52,486 nucleotides of DNA from Paraburkholderia silviterrae (GCF_004353915.1 NZ_SMRP01000041.1:1-52486); one strand, 5' to 3'. Shown: positions 36,289 to 45,017, numbered from the stretch's first letter. Numbers and translations: made by a program. Notes: a model not told the origin generated them from the letters alone.

Positions 36289-37017
36289 TCACGCAACTTC
36301 GGTGAACAGGCGGCCCCAGCCTTCGAGCCGGGTCGTGTCGTAGCCCGCGAGCTTCAGCGACTTCCACACCACGGTGGAGATCGTGTCGTAGAGCGGGATG
36401 CCGTGCTGCCGCTCCACTTCGTCGGCCAGATGCGCGGCATGCAGATTGGTGCAGTAGGTGACGATCGCATCGGGGCCCTGGGCCGCGACTTCGCGAATCT
36501 GTGCACGCAGCGTGTCTTCGGTCACTTCGGAGAACTGGAAATTCACCTTCAGGCCGAGATGGCTTTCGCAAGAGCAGTCGATGCCGTTCTCGCGATAATT
36601 GGCCACGATCTTCTGCTGGACTTCCTCGATGTACGGGCTGACCAGGCCGAACTTGTTCACGCCGGTCTGCGCCAGAATTTCGTTCAGCGCCAGGATCGAA
36701 GTGGTGGCGGGGATGCCCGTCGCCGCTTCGATTTCGCGGCACAGGCGACGGTCGCTCTCGAAGCCGAGCCAGCCCGATGACGTGCCGTTCCATGCGATCA
36801 CATCGACCTTGGCGTCGGCCAGCAGGCGTGCGGCCTGAATGATGTTGGTGGTGTCGAATTGTCCGAGCGCCTGCTCGGACAGCGAAATCTCGGTAACCGT
36901 GAAGCGCGAGAAATGGGCGCTGACGCCGGGCAGTTGGGCCACCATCGCGCTCGTGATGGGTTCGAGCGCGGTGTTGGACGACGGGGTCAGCATGCCGAGC
37001 AGGACGCGTTGGGTCAT
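36289..37017 (-). CDS. Arylmalonate decarboxylase / maleate isomerase-like protein (copy A)
   Basis: 242 residues of the Asp/Glu racemase superfamily (LLGMLTPSSNTALEPITSAMV). Maleate isomerases and racemases have a cysteine in both halves; here the first site is Gly78 (WNGTSSGW) and only the second, Cys189 (VTYCTNLH), remains. That Gly/Cys pair resembles arylmalonate decarboxylase (Gly74/Cys188), so a decarboxylation is possible. A paralogue of the same length lies at 42794-43522. It sits between the transporter (37 bases) and the dihydropyrimidinase-like gene (10 bases) in operon A. Confidence 0.82.
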   Translation of the reverse strand: MTQRVLLGMLTPSSNTALEPITSAMVAQLPGVSAHFSRFTVTEISLSEQALGQFDTTNIIQAARLLADAKVDVIAWNGTSSGWLGFESDRRLCREIEAATGIPATTSILALNEILAQTGVNKFGLVSPYIEEVQQKIVANYRENGIDCSCESHLGLKVNFQFSEVTEDTLRAQIREVAAQGPDAIVTYCTNLHAAHLADEVERQHGIPLYDTISTVVWKSLKLAGYDTTRLEGWGRLFTEVA

Positions 37018-37054
37018 GATGGAGTCTGCAATCGAAGGCTAAAGGGGAAAGAGA

Positions 37055-38350
37055 TCAGACGGGCAGCTTGCGTTCGTAGTCGATCATCGTCGAACAGACG
37101 AACAGGCCAGCGCCCGCAGCGGCGAAAAACATCAGCGCCAGAAAGTATGAGCCGGTAGTTTGCACGATCAGGCCAACGATGATCGGCACGAGCACGCCGC
37201 CGATATTGCCGCCGAGATTCATGAAGCCGCCAAGAAAGCCGACCTTGTTGCGGGTGCCGAGGATCGAGGGCAGGCACCAGTACAGGCCGCACCAGCGCAG
37301 GAAAAACAGCGTGGAGGCGAGCAGCACCACCACCGTTACCGGATCGCGGACATAGGCGACCGAGAAGATCGATGCCGTGGCCAACACAGCCGCGATGCCG
37401 AACAGCGTGCGCATCACGCGATTGGGCGAACCGCCCGCCGCCTTCCACTTGTCGGCGATCCATCCGCCCACGAGTTCACCCACGAAACCGCTAAAGAAGA
37501 TCGCGAAGCTGGCGCCGCCCATCTGCTGGATATTGAAGCCGTAAGACTTGTTCAGATAGTTCGGCATCCAGGTGAGCAAGCCGTAGAACAGCGAATTGAA
37601 GCACATCCAGCCGAAGAACATGCCCCACACCGAGCGGTAGCGGAAGAAGTCGAGGCTGCGGCCGCTGGCATTAACCGGCTCGGCTGAATGCTCTTCCTGC
37701 AGGGCTGCTTCGAGATAGTCCGCTTCGGCCTGATTCACAGCCGGATGCTCGCGCGGGTTGTTGCGGATGTAGTACCACGCAAGCAGGCCGGCAAGCATGG
37801 TGCCCACACCGGCCACCACGAAGGAGGTGCGCCACGAGCCGAACTCGCTGATCAACCCGGAAATGATCACCGCGCCGAGCGCCGCGCCGAGCGGGGCGCC
37901 CCCGTCGAGCAGCGTCGCGCCACGGCCGCGCTCGTGGCGCGTCATCCACAGGGTGTTGAGCTTGCCGCCCGCGGGGTAGATCGGTGCTTCGGCTGCACCG
38001 AGGCCCAGACGGGTGAGGATCAGCGCAGGGGCCGTCGTGCAGATGGCGGCGATGCCCTGGAAGAAGCCCCAGAACAGCGTGGCGCACGCGATCACGATGC
38101 GCGGCTTGAAACGGTCAGCGAGCATGCCGCCCGGAATCTGCATGAACGCATAGGTCCAGAAGAACGAGCTGAGAATCAGCCCCTGCATGCCAGGGGCGAT
38201 ATTGAATTCCCTGGCGATGAGCGGCATGGCGACGGACAGCGAGGCGCGGTCCACATAGTTGATCGAAATGAGCATCAACATGATCAGAAAGATTCGCCAG
38301 CGTACGCCGGTCCTGGCCTCGGCCTGCACGGCCGCATTTGCGGTTCGCAT
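37055..38350 (-). CDS. MFS transporter, ACS (anion:cation symporter) type, copy A
   Basis: 431 residues, twelve membrane segments. INYVDRASLSVAMPLIAREF in helix 1, LADRFKPRIVIA in loop 2-3 and GLGAAEAPIYPAGGKL are typical of the ACS family (hexuronate, galactarate, phthalate and related acids). GGAG precedes the ATG. First gene of operon A, divergent from a GntR regulator. The copy at 43628-44926 is very similar over the whole length. It probably imports an organic anion. Confidence 0.92.
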   Translation of the reverse strand: MRTANAAVQAEARTGVRWRIFLIMLMLISINYVDRASLSVAMPLIAREFNIAPGMQGLILSSFFWTYAFMQIPGGMLADRFKPRIVIACATLFWGFFQGIAAICTTAPALILTRLGLGAAEAPIYPAGGKLNTLWMTRHERGRGATLLDGGAPLGAALGAVIISGLISEFGSWRTSFVVAGVGTMLAGLLAWYYIRNNPREHPAVNQAEADYLEAALQEEHSAEPVNASGRSLDFFRYRSVWGMFFGWMCFNSLFYGLLTWMPNYLNKSYGFNIQQMGGASFAIFFSGFVGELVGGWIADKWKAAGGSPNRVMRTLFGIAAVLATASIFSVAYVRDPVTVVVLLASTLFFLRWCGLYWCLPSILGTRNKVGFLGGFMNLGGNIGGVLVPIIVGLIVQTTGSYFLALMFFAAAGAGLFVCSTMIDYERKLPV

Positions 38351-38471
38351 CTATGTCTCCTCCGTTCGCCTGGTCACGGCCTTCGGGTTTCATGTCTGTG
38401 GCCGGACCGCTCCCGGCCCGGTGCGCTGTGTGCGCAAACGCAGTATATGATTTCTAATTATAAATTACAAG

Positions 38472-38479
38472 TTACGTAA
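38472..38479. promoter_or_regulatory. Candidate GntR operator, copy A
   Basis: TTACGTAA, a perfect 8-bp palindrome flanked by AAG and ACTT, in a strongly AT-rich stretch (about 38441-38520) between the divergent transporter and regulator genes. A related layout occurs in copy B at 45010. Binding by the adjacent GntR regulator is inferred. Confidence 0.5.
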
Positions 38480-38587
38480 ACTTATGATTTTATTGATATT
38501 TAATTTTTGTAGATAGTCGGAGGGGAGTATAGGAAAATTAAGCAAGGGCGGAAGACACAAACGGATGCAAGCAAGGAAGCAAGCAAC

Positions 38588-39301
38588 ATGGACACGAAGT
38601 CACTACCGGCCGATGCACGCAAGCGGATCAGCCTGCGCGGCACGGGGATGTATGCGGCAATCGCGGAGCGATTGCGCGAGATGATTCTCGAAGGGGAGTT
38701 GCCGCCCGGCGAACATATCGACGAGAAAGCGCTGTGCGAGCAGTTCGACATTTCCAGAACGCCTTTGCGCGAAGCGCTCAAGACGCTGGTGACCGAGGGG
38801 CACGTGACGCACCGGCAGCACATGGGCTTTCAGGTTGCGCCGATCAACAAGGACGAGATCGCCGCCATCTTCGAAGTCCTGCACGGGCTGGAGGAAATTG
38901 CCGGACGGCTCGCCGCGCAGCGCATCGACGACAAGCAGATGAAGGTGTTGCTGGAGCGCCATCATGCGATGGAAGCGTTTCATCGCGACGGCAAGCGCAC
39001 GGCCTACTATCGCGCCAACCAGAAAGTGCACCAGCAGATCGTCGATGTCGCGAGCAATCCGGTGCTCTCTGACTTGTACGCCTCGTTGATGAGCAAGATT
39101 CACCGTGCGCGAGGGGCGGCCAATGCCGATGTGTTCCGCTGGGCCGAATCGCTGGGCGAGCACGGCGCAATCCTGGACGCGCTGGGCAAGCGCGATGGCG
39201 CGAGCCTCGCGCGGCTGCTGCGCGAGCATTCCGAGCACACGGCGGCGGAAGTCATGAAAGTGCTGCAGCCGGCGAGCGACGCGAGCCGGCGTTCACGATG
39301 A
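38588..39301 (+). CDS. GntR-family (FCD) regulator, copy A
   Basis: 237 residues: winged helix (MYAAIAERLREMILEGELPPG ... FDISRTPLREALKTLVTEGHV) and an FCD effector domain with the conserved Arg/His positions. Divergent from operon A, which it most likely represses until the substrate or a product binds. Closely related to the regulator at 45090-45848, including the unusual stretch THRQHMGFQVAPI / THRQYIGYRVAAI and the C-terminal HRARGAANAD. Confidence 0.92.
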   Translation: MDTKSLPADARKRISLRGTGMYAAIAERLREMILEGELPPGEHIDEKALCEQFDISRTPLREALKTLVTEGHVTHRQHMGFQVAPINKDEIAAIFEVLHGLEEIAGRLAAQRIDDKQMKVLLERHHAMEAFHRDGKRTAYYRANQKVHQQIVDVASNPVLSDLYASLMSKIHRARGAANADVFRWAESLGEHGAILDALGKRDGASLARLLREHSEHTAAEVMKVLQPASDASRRSR

Positions 39302-39438
39302 TCTTTTTCATGTTGTCCTCGAAGGTTGGGAGTAGTCTTCGATACGCCACGCGAGGGCGCTAACCTTGCCGGGTCTGCACACGCGCGCGCATCAAACCCT
39401 GACGAATTACTAACGATATGACCTGAGGAGCCACGCCG

Positions 39439-40155
39439 ATGCCAAGCCCTGACGGAACCCTTGACGGAAGCCTCATCGCAGTCGTGGCGGCGGCAGTCGC
39501 CTTCGTGGGCAGCCACTTCATCTTGTCGCATCCATTGCGCAAGCCGCTGGTGGGCGTGATCGGCGAGTTCGCGTTCATGGTTCTCTACTCGCTGGTCTCG
39601 TTCGCGACGCTCGGCTGGATGGTCGTGGCCTACCGGCGCGCGCCGCTGACCGAACTGCTCTGGGCGGTCGGCAACGGCCTCTGGGTCGTGGTGACGGTGG
39701 TCATGCTGATCGCCTCGATCCTGCTGATGGGCTCGCTGATCCGCAATCCCGCGTTGCCCACGGGCGGGCGGCCCGGCGCGTTTCCGGAAGCGGCGCTCGG
39801 CGTGTACGCGGTCACGCGGCATCCGATGATGTGGGCCTTCGCTCTGTGGGGGCTGTGCCATATCGCGGTGTATCCGGTCGGCAAGAACATCGTGGTTGCG
39901 GTGGCAATGATCGTGCTCGCGCTGGTGGGTTCCGCCTTGCAGGACCGCAAGAAGGAGCGCCTGCAGCCCGCGCAGTGGCCCGCGTGGGAGGCGAAGACGA
40001 GCTACCTGCCGTTCGCGGCCATCGTGGCGGGCCGTGCGCGGCTTGGCGGCTTCGGCATGCATGCGCTGGCGGGCGGTCTCGTCGTCTGGCTCGTCGCGAC
40101 CTGGGCGCACGGGCCGCTCGCCGGCATGGCCGCGGGCATCTGGCGCTGGTTTTAA
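39439..40155 (+). CDS. NnrU family membrane protein
   Basis: 238 residues with about six membrane segments. Motifs GSHFILSHPLRKPLVG near the start and YAVTRHPMMWAFALWGLCH in the middle are those of NnrU, linked to nitric oxide and nitrite reduction in some bacteria; the second motif resembles isoprenylcysteine methyltransferases. GAGGAG precedes the ATG. No denitrification genes are seen here, so its role in this place is unclear. It sits between the two paralogous operons, with its own 3' hairpin. Confidence 0.88.
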   Translation: MPSPDGTLDGSLIAVVAAAVAFVGSHFILSHPLRKPLVGVIGEFAFMVLYSLVSFATLGWMVVAYRRAPLTELLWAVGNGLWVVVTVVMLIASILLMGSLIRNPALPTGGRPGAFPEAALGVYAVTRHPMMWAFALWGLCHIAVYPVGKNIVVAVAMIVLALVGSALQDRKKERLQPAQWPAWEAKTSYLPFAAIVAGRARLGGFGMHALAGGLVVWLVATWAHGPLAGMAAGIWRWF

Positions 40156-40157
40156 CC

Positions 40158-40181
40158 CCGGTTTTTGCGCCGGTTTTTGCG
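40158..40181. repeat. 12-bp tandem repeat (x2) just after the NnrU stop
   Basis: CCGGTTTTTGCG twice, perfect and contiguous, starting two bases past the stop codon. Confidence 0.85.
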
Positions 40182-40190
40182 CGGACTCCA

Positions 40191-40223
40191 GCGTCGCCGC
40201 GCGAGCGCGTCGCGCGGCGACGC
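40191..40223. terminator. Strong GC-rich hairpin between convergent genes
   Basis: Perfect fourteen-base-pair stem GCGTCGCCGCGCGA / TCGCGCGGCGACGC with a GCGCG loop, between the NnrU gene (+) and the serine hydrolase gene (-). No T run follows on either strand, so termination is likely but not certain. Confidence 0.6.
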
Positions 40224-40232
40224 ATCAGGGCC

Positions 40233-41537
40233 TCAGAGCTTCGGCTGATCGGTCGGGTCCATCGAGGTTCCCGGCATGCCTTGCGTGCGCGCGCTGACCT
40301 CGAGTTCCTGCGCGAGCGCCGCGCGACGCTCGTCGGTGGGCTTCGCGTGCTGTGCATTGTCGAGCGCCGGAACGATATAGCCGCTCACCATCTGCCGGAA
40401 CATCTGCACGTTCTTCGCGTCGCGCAGGCCGCCTTCGATCGGCAGCATGCTCGTCATCACGATCACCGTGTTGCGCTTGGGCAGCACCGTGATGAACTGC
40501 CCCTTGAAGCCCATCGCGTCGTACTCGGGCTCGCTCTGCACGATGTTGTTGACCCACCAGTAGTAGCCGAAGTAGGGCGACACCGCCGGTGTCGTCATCT
40601 GCGCGATCCACTGCTGGGGCACCACCTGGCGGCCCTGCCAGCGGCCGTGATCGAGCACGAGCATGCCGATCTTCGCCATGTCCACCGCGCGCAGCCGCAA
40701 GCCCCAGCCCGCCGAAACCAGCCCCTTTTGATCGGCGCGTTCCCAGGCCGCGTGCTGCATGCCGAGCGGCTCGAACAGATGCGTCTGCGCGTAGCGCTCG
40801 ATGGGCTCGCGCGCCGCCGCGCTCAACATGGCCGAAGTCAGAATCGGATTGATGTCCGTGTATTCGAACACCGTGCCGGGCGCGGCCTGTGGACTCGTTG
40901 TGGCCGCAAGCTTCAGGCGATCGGGCGCGGCGTAGTAGATGGGATCGTCCTTCGGGCGGAAGTCGTAGTGCAGGCCGCTCGACATCGACAGCACGTGGCG
41001 CAGTTCGATGTTGCGCTTGTCGGCGAGGTCTGCACGCAAGTCGGGACGCCACGCGCCCAGTTTGTCTCCCACCGAATCGTTCAGACCGATCGCGCCCTGG
41101 TCGATCAGGATGCCCGCGACCAGTGACGTGACCGACTTGGTCACGGAATACAGCTCATAGTTGGCGTTGCGCGATGCGCCCGCGCCATAGCGCTCGAAAA
41201 TCAGCTTGCCGTCCTTCACCACGAGCAGGCTGTAGACGTCGAGTTTCTGATCGCGGATCCATTGCGAGAGCCGCACGAGTTCGCGCGAATCGACGCCCAC
41301 GTCCTCGGGCGTAGTGGACTCGATGCCGGCTTCGATGCCGGTTTCGTGGAGCGGGGCGGGCGCGGCGCCCGCTTGCTGTGCGCAAGCCGCGAAGGGTGCG
41401 AGCGCGCTCGCGCCGAACACGAGCGGCGCGACGCGCGCGAGCAGCGCGCGCACGACCGGCGATGCGCGCCGTGAATGGGACGGCGAAAACACGGGGAGCG
41501 GCGGGACCGGCAGGGTTGTCATCGTCGCGGTTTCCAT
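40233..41537 (-). CDS. Beta-lactamase-fold serine hydrolase (class C / EstB / NylB type), copy 1
   Basis: 434 residues. Catalytic S-x-x-K is S131-V-T-K134 (LYSVTKSVTSL), with a candidate Tyr at 226 (FEYTDIN). MSMSSGLHYDF and AGWGLRLRAVDMAKIGML are typical of the 6-aminohexanoate-dimer hydrolase/esterase branch, not of true beta-lactamases. A signal peptide with possible lipobox at Cys52 (PFAAC) places it outside the cytoplasm. Its ATG shares one base with the stop of the preceding paralogue (TGATG). It probably hydrolyses an ester or amide. Last gene of operon B. Confidence 0.87.
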   Translation of the reverse strand: METATMTTLPVPPLPVFSPSHSRRASPVVRALLARVAPLVFGASALAPFAACAQQAGAAPAPLHETGIEAGIESTTPEDVGVDSRELVRLSQWIRDQKLDVYSLLVVKDGKLIFERYGAGASRNANYELYSVTKSVTSLVAGILIDQGAIGLNDSVGDKLGAWRPDLRADLADKRNIELRHVLSMSSGLHYDFRPKDDPIYYAAPDRLKLAATTSPQAAPGTVFEYTDINPILTSAMLSAAAREPIERYAQTHLFEPLGMQHAAWERADQKGLVSAGWGLRLRAVDMAKIGMLVLDHGRWQGRQVVPQQWIAQMTTPAVSPYFGYYWWVNNIVQSEPEYDAMGFKGQFITVLPKRNTVIVMTSMLPIEGGLRDAKNVQMFRQMVSGYIVPALDNAQHAKPTDERRAALAQELEVSARTQGMPGTSMDPTDQPKL

Positions 41538-42742
41538 CAGGTTTCAGGGGCGTCGTTGAATGCGGTGGCCGTGCCAGGAATCCCCTGGGTCTGGCGGCTC
41601 TTTTCGAGTTCCTCGCGCAGCGCCTGGGTTTTCGCGGCGGTTTGCGCCGGTTTGCTCGCGGGCTGGAGCGCGGGAAGAATGTAGTCGTTGACCATGCGCC
41701 GATACTGCTGGAGGTAGGTCGCGTCGCGCAGCCCGCCTTCGGTGGGCAGCAGGCTCGTCATCACGACCACGGCGTGCTGCGCGGGCAGCACCGTGATGAA
41801 TTGCCCCTTGAAGCCCATCGCGCCGTACTCGGGCTGGCCTTTCTCGACCACGTGCTGGATCCAGCAGTAATAGCCGTAGTCGGCGGCGGCGGGCGAGGGC
41901 GTCGCCATCTGCTTGATCCATGCGGCTGGCACGACCTGCTTGCCGTGCCAGCGTCCGCCGTCGAGCAGCAGCATGCCGATCTTCGCCATGTCCACGGCGC
42001 GCAGGCGCAAGCCCCAGCCGCCCGATACGGCGCCCGTCTTGTCGGCGCCGCTCCAGCGGTAATGCGACATGCCGAGCGGCCCGAACAGCTTCTCGCGCGC
42101 GAACTGGTCCTCGGGCTCTTGCGCGGCAATCGCGACGGCCGTGCCCGTGAGCACGGGATTCACGTCGATATAGTCGAAGTGCGTGCCGGGCGCCGCCGCC
42201 GTGGCGCGGCTCGTGACCGCGACGCGCAGCCGGTCGGGCGCTTCGTAGTAGAGCGGGTCCGTGCCTTCGCGCGTCTGGTAGCTAAGGCCGCTCGACATCG
42301 ACATCAGGTGGCGCAGCTCGATGTTCTGCTTGTCGGCGAGTTCGCTCGCGAGGTCGGGCCGCGCCTGCGCGATCATGGGCGCGACTTTCGTTGCGGGGCT
42401 GAGCTTGCCTTCGCCCACCAGGATGCCGGTGAGCAGCGCGGTAATCGTCTTCGTGACCGAGTACAGCTCGTAGTTGTTGTCACGCGCGAGGCCGTCGCCG
42501 TAGCGCTCGAACACGATCTTGCCGTCCTTCACGACCACGAGGCTGCGCACGTCCATCTTGTCGGTGCGCAGCCATTGCGACAGGCGTACGAGCGGCGCCG
42601 AATCGACGCCGACCGATTCGGGCACTACCGTGGGCATGTCCTGTGCCGCTGCATCGGCGGCTTGCGCTGCGTGCGCCGCCGATGCGCCGGCGACGATCGC
42701 CGCTGCCGCCGCCATCCGGCACAACGTTTGAGGCACTCTCAT
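41537..42742 (-). CDS. Beta-lactamase-fold serine hydrolase, copy 2
   Basis: 401 residues, clearly paralogous to the next gene (same motifs in the same order). S95-V-T-K98 is the catalytic S-x-x-K, Tyr191 (FDYIDVN) the candidate general base. An N-terminal signal peptide (AAAAAIVAGASAAHAA) predicts periplasmic location. It begins 51 bases after the decarboxylase-like gene and overlaps the next gene at TGATG, so both hydrolases belong to operon B and are translationally coupled. Confidence 0.88.
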   Translation of the reverse strand: MRVPQTLCRMAAAAAIVAGASAAHAAQAADAAAQDMPTVVPESVGVDSAPLVRLSQWLRTDKMDVRSLVVVKDGKIVFERYGDGLARDNNYELYSVTKTITALLTGILVGEGKLSPATKVAPMIAQARPDLASELADKQNIELRHLMSMSSGLSYQTREGTDPLYYEAPDRLRVAVTSRATAAAPGTHFDYIDVNPVLTGTAVAIAAQEPEDQFAREKLFGPLGMSHYRWSGADKTGAVSGGWGLRLRAVDMAKIGMLLLDGGRWHGKQVVPAAWIKQMATPSPAAADYGYYCWIQHVVEKGQPEYGAMGFKGQFITVLPAQHAVVVMTSLLPTEGGLRDATYLQQYRRMVNDYILPALQPASKPAQTAAKTQALREELEKSRQTQGIPGTATAFNDAPET

Positions 42743-42793
42743 CGATTGCTCCTGATTCGTTTTGCTTAATAATGCGGCGCGACCGCCCGCTCC

Positions 42794-43522
42794 TTAAACG
42801 ACCTCGCTGAACAGACGCCCCCAGCCCTTGACACGGCGGGTGTCGTAGCCGGCGAGCTGGAGCGACTTCCAGACCACCGTGGAAATCGTGTCGTAAACGG
42901 GAATGCCGGTCTCTTCCTCGAGCGCACTCACGAGATGCGCGGCCTTCAGGTTCGTGCAGAAGGTCGTGATCGCGCGCGGCCTGGCAGCGGCTACCGCAAG
43001 TACCATCTCGCGGATCTGGTCGGCCGTGACTTCGGAGAACGAAAAATTGTCCTTCAGGCCCAGGTGCCGCTCGGCGACGCAGTTCAGGCCAACGCTGCGG
43101 TAGTTGGCGACGATCTTGTCCTGCACCTCTTCGAGGTAGGGCGTGACGAGGCCGAATTCGTCGGCGCCGGTCTTCCTGAGGATCTCATTGAGCGCGAGCA
43201 CGGAGGTCGTGGCGGGGATGCCGGTTGCCTCGGTGATGCGGCGGCACAGGCGCTCGTCGGCCTCGAAGCCGAGCCAGCCCGAGGACGTGCCGTTCCATCC
43301 GATCACATCGACCTTGGCGTCGGCGAGCAACTCGGCGGCTTGCAGAATTTTCGTGTCGTCGAACTGGCCGAGCGCCTGGTCCGAGAGCGAAATCTCCGTC
43401 ACGGGAAAGCGTGCGAAGTGCGCGGAGACATCGGGCAGGCCCGCGACCATCGCGCTCGTGAGCGGCTCGAGCGCGGTGTTGGACGACGGCGTGAGCATGC
43501 CGAGAAGGGTACGCTTGTTCAT
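42794..43522 (-). CDS. Arylmalonate decarboxylase / maleate isomerase-like protein (copy B)
   Basis: 242 residues, same length as copy A at 36289-37017 and highly similar along its entire length (e.g. LGMLTPSSNTALEP, WNGTSSGWLGFE, ISTVVWKSLQLAGYDT). Again only one of the two superfamily cysteines is present: Cys189 (TTFCTNLK), with Gly78 at the other site. It follows the transporter after 105 bases that contain an 11-bp repeat, and precedes the serine hydrolase pair. Confidence 0.82.
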   Translation of the reverse strand: MNKRTLLGMLTPSSNTALEPLTSAMVAGLPDVSAHFARFPVTEISLSDQALGQFDDTKILQAAELLADAKVDVIGWNGTSSGWLGFEADERLCRRITEATGIPATTSVLALNEILRKTGADEFGLVTPYLEEVQDKIVANYRSVGLNCVAERHLGLKDNFSFSEVTADQIREMVLAVAAARPRAITTFCTNLKAAHLVSALEEETGIPVYDTISTVVWKSLQLAGYDTRRVKGWGRLFSEVV

Positions 43523-43591
43523 GTCGATATCTAAAGGTGAAGTGCTGAATGAGTGAGACGAGATGCGGATGCAGCGGATCGCGTCTATAGA

Positions 43592-43635
43592 GATTCAATC
43601 GGGATTCAAACGAGATTCAAATGAGATTCAAACGG
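43592..43635. repeat. 11-bp tandem repeat (x4) across the transporter stop codon
   Basis: GATTCAAWYGR-type units start at 43592, 43603, 43614 and 43625, exactly 11 bases apart. The stop codon of the copy B transporter (43628-43630) lies in the last unit. On the mRNA it falls between the transporter and decarboxylase-like genes. Confidence 0.85.
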
Positions 43636-44926
43636 GAATCTTCTTTTCGTAATCGATGATGCTCGAGCACACCAGCAGGCCGACGCCGGCTGCCGCGAAG
43701 AACATCAGCGCGAGGAAGTACGAGTGAGTGAGCTGCACGATCGCGCCGACGATGATCGGCACCGAGATGCCGCCGATATTGCCGCCGAGATTCATGAATC
43801 CCCCCAGAAAGCCGACCTTGTTGCGTGTGCCGAGCGAGGACGGAATGCACCAGTAAAGACCGCACCAGCGCAGGAAAAAGAGCGTGGTCGAGAGCAGCGC
43901 CACCACGGCGACGGGGTTGGTGACGTAAGCAACCGAAAAGATCGACACGGTGGCCACCACCGCCGCGATGCTGAAAAGCGTGCGCATCACCACGTTCGGA
44001 CGGCCGCCCGCGGCCTTCCACTTGTCGGCGATAAAGCCGCCGATCAGCTCGCCAACAAAGCCGCTGAAAAAGATGATGAAGCTCGAGCCGCCCATCTGCT
44101 TGATGTCGAAGCCGTGCACCATGTGCAGGTAGTTCGGCATCCAGGTGAGGAGTCCGTAGAACACGGTGTTGAAGCACATCCAGCCGAAGAACATGCCCCA
44201 CACCGAGCGGTACTTGAAGAAGTCGCTCGAGCGGCCCGAGAGCGAGGCGGGCTCGAGCGCGGCGTCGCTGGCGTGCGATTCCTCGATATACGCGGCTTCC
44301 AGTTCGTTCACGCCGGGATGCTCGCGCGGCGTATTGCGCACATAGGACCACGCGAGGATGCCGGCGAGCACGGTGCCGATGCCCGCCACCGCGAACGCGA
44401 GGCGCCACGAGCCGAGCATTGCGATGAGCCCGGTGATGAGGATCGCACCGAGCGCCGCGCCAAGCGGTGCGCCGCCATCGAGCAGGGTCGCGCCGCGGCC
44501 ACGCTCGGTCTGCGTCATCCACAGCGCGTTGAGCTTGCCGCCGGCGGGCATGATCGGCGCTTCGGCGGCGCCGAGTCCGAGGCGCGTGAGCAGCAGGCTC
44601 GGGGCGCTCGTGCATAGCGCGGCGATGGCCTGGAAGAAGCCCCAGAAGACCGTGGCGCAGGCGATCACGATGCGTGGCTTGAAGCGGTCGGCGAGCATGC
44701 CGCCGGGGATCTGCATGAACGCATAGGTCCAGAAGAACGAGCTGAGGATGAGCCCCTCCATGGCCGGGCCGACATTGAACTCCTTCGAGATGAGCGGCAT
44801 TGCAACCGACAGCGACGCGCGGTCGATGTAGTTGATCGCAATGAGGCTCAGCATGACCAGAAAAATCTTCCAGCGGACGGTGGACTTGCGTACCGCCATT
44901 GCGGCAACACCGGATGTTGATGACAT
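43628..44926 (-). CDS. MFS transporter, ACS type, copy B
   Basis: 432 residues with twelve membrane segments, near-colinear with copy A (shared INYIDRASLSVAMPLISKEF, LADRFKPRIVIACAT, GLGAAEAPIMPAGGKL, LGTRNKVGFLGGFMNLGGN). GGAG lies nine bases before the ATG. First gene of operon B, divergent from the second GntR gene. It probably takes up an organic anion related to the substrate of copy A. Confidence 0.92.
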   Translation of the reverse strand: MSSTSGVAAMAVRKSTVRWKIFLVMLSLIAINYIDRASLSVAMPLISKEFNVGPAMEGLILSSFFWTYAFMQIPGGMLADRFKPRIVIACATVFWGFFQAIAALCTSAPSLLLTRLGLGAAEAPIMPAGGKLNALWMTQTERGRGATLLDGGAPLGAALGAILITGLIAMLGSWRLAFAVAGIGTVLAGILAWSYVRNTPREHPGVNELEAAYIEESHASDAALEPASLSGRSSDFFKYRSVWGMFFGWMCFNTVFYGLLTWMPNYLHMVHGFDIKQMGGSSFIIFFSGFVGELIGGFIADKWKAAGGRPNVVMRTLFSIAAVVATVSIFSVAYVTNPVAVVALLSTTLFFLRWCGLYWCIPSSLGTRNKVGFLGGFMNLGGNIGGISVPIIVGAIVQLTHSYFLALMFFAAAGVGLLVCSSIIDYEKKIPV

Positions 44927-45009
44927 GAACTGCTCCTGGGATGGGCGGATGTTTTCATGACGTCGCGCAACGTTGGGACAGAGTATAGAATTAGAGATCT
45001 ATAATTACA

Positions 45010-45017
45010 AATGCATT
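45010..45017. promoter_or_regulatory. Candidate GntR operator, copy B
   Basis: AATGCATT, a perfect 8-bp palindrome in an AT-rich stretch between the divergent transporter and GntR genes. Its flanks (ATAATTACAA to the left, TTATTGATTT to the right) match those of the copy A site, so position and context are conserved while the core differs. Confidence 0.5.

Noticed and set aside
39439..40155. Part of a denitrification locus
   Set aside because: NnrU alone is not enough; no nir, nor, nos or nnrS genes are seen in the window.
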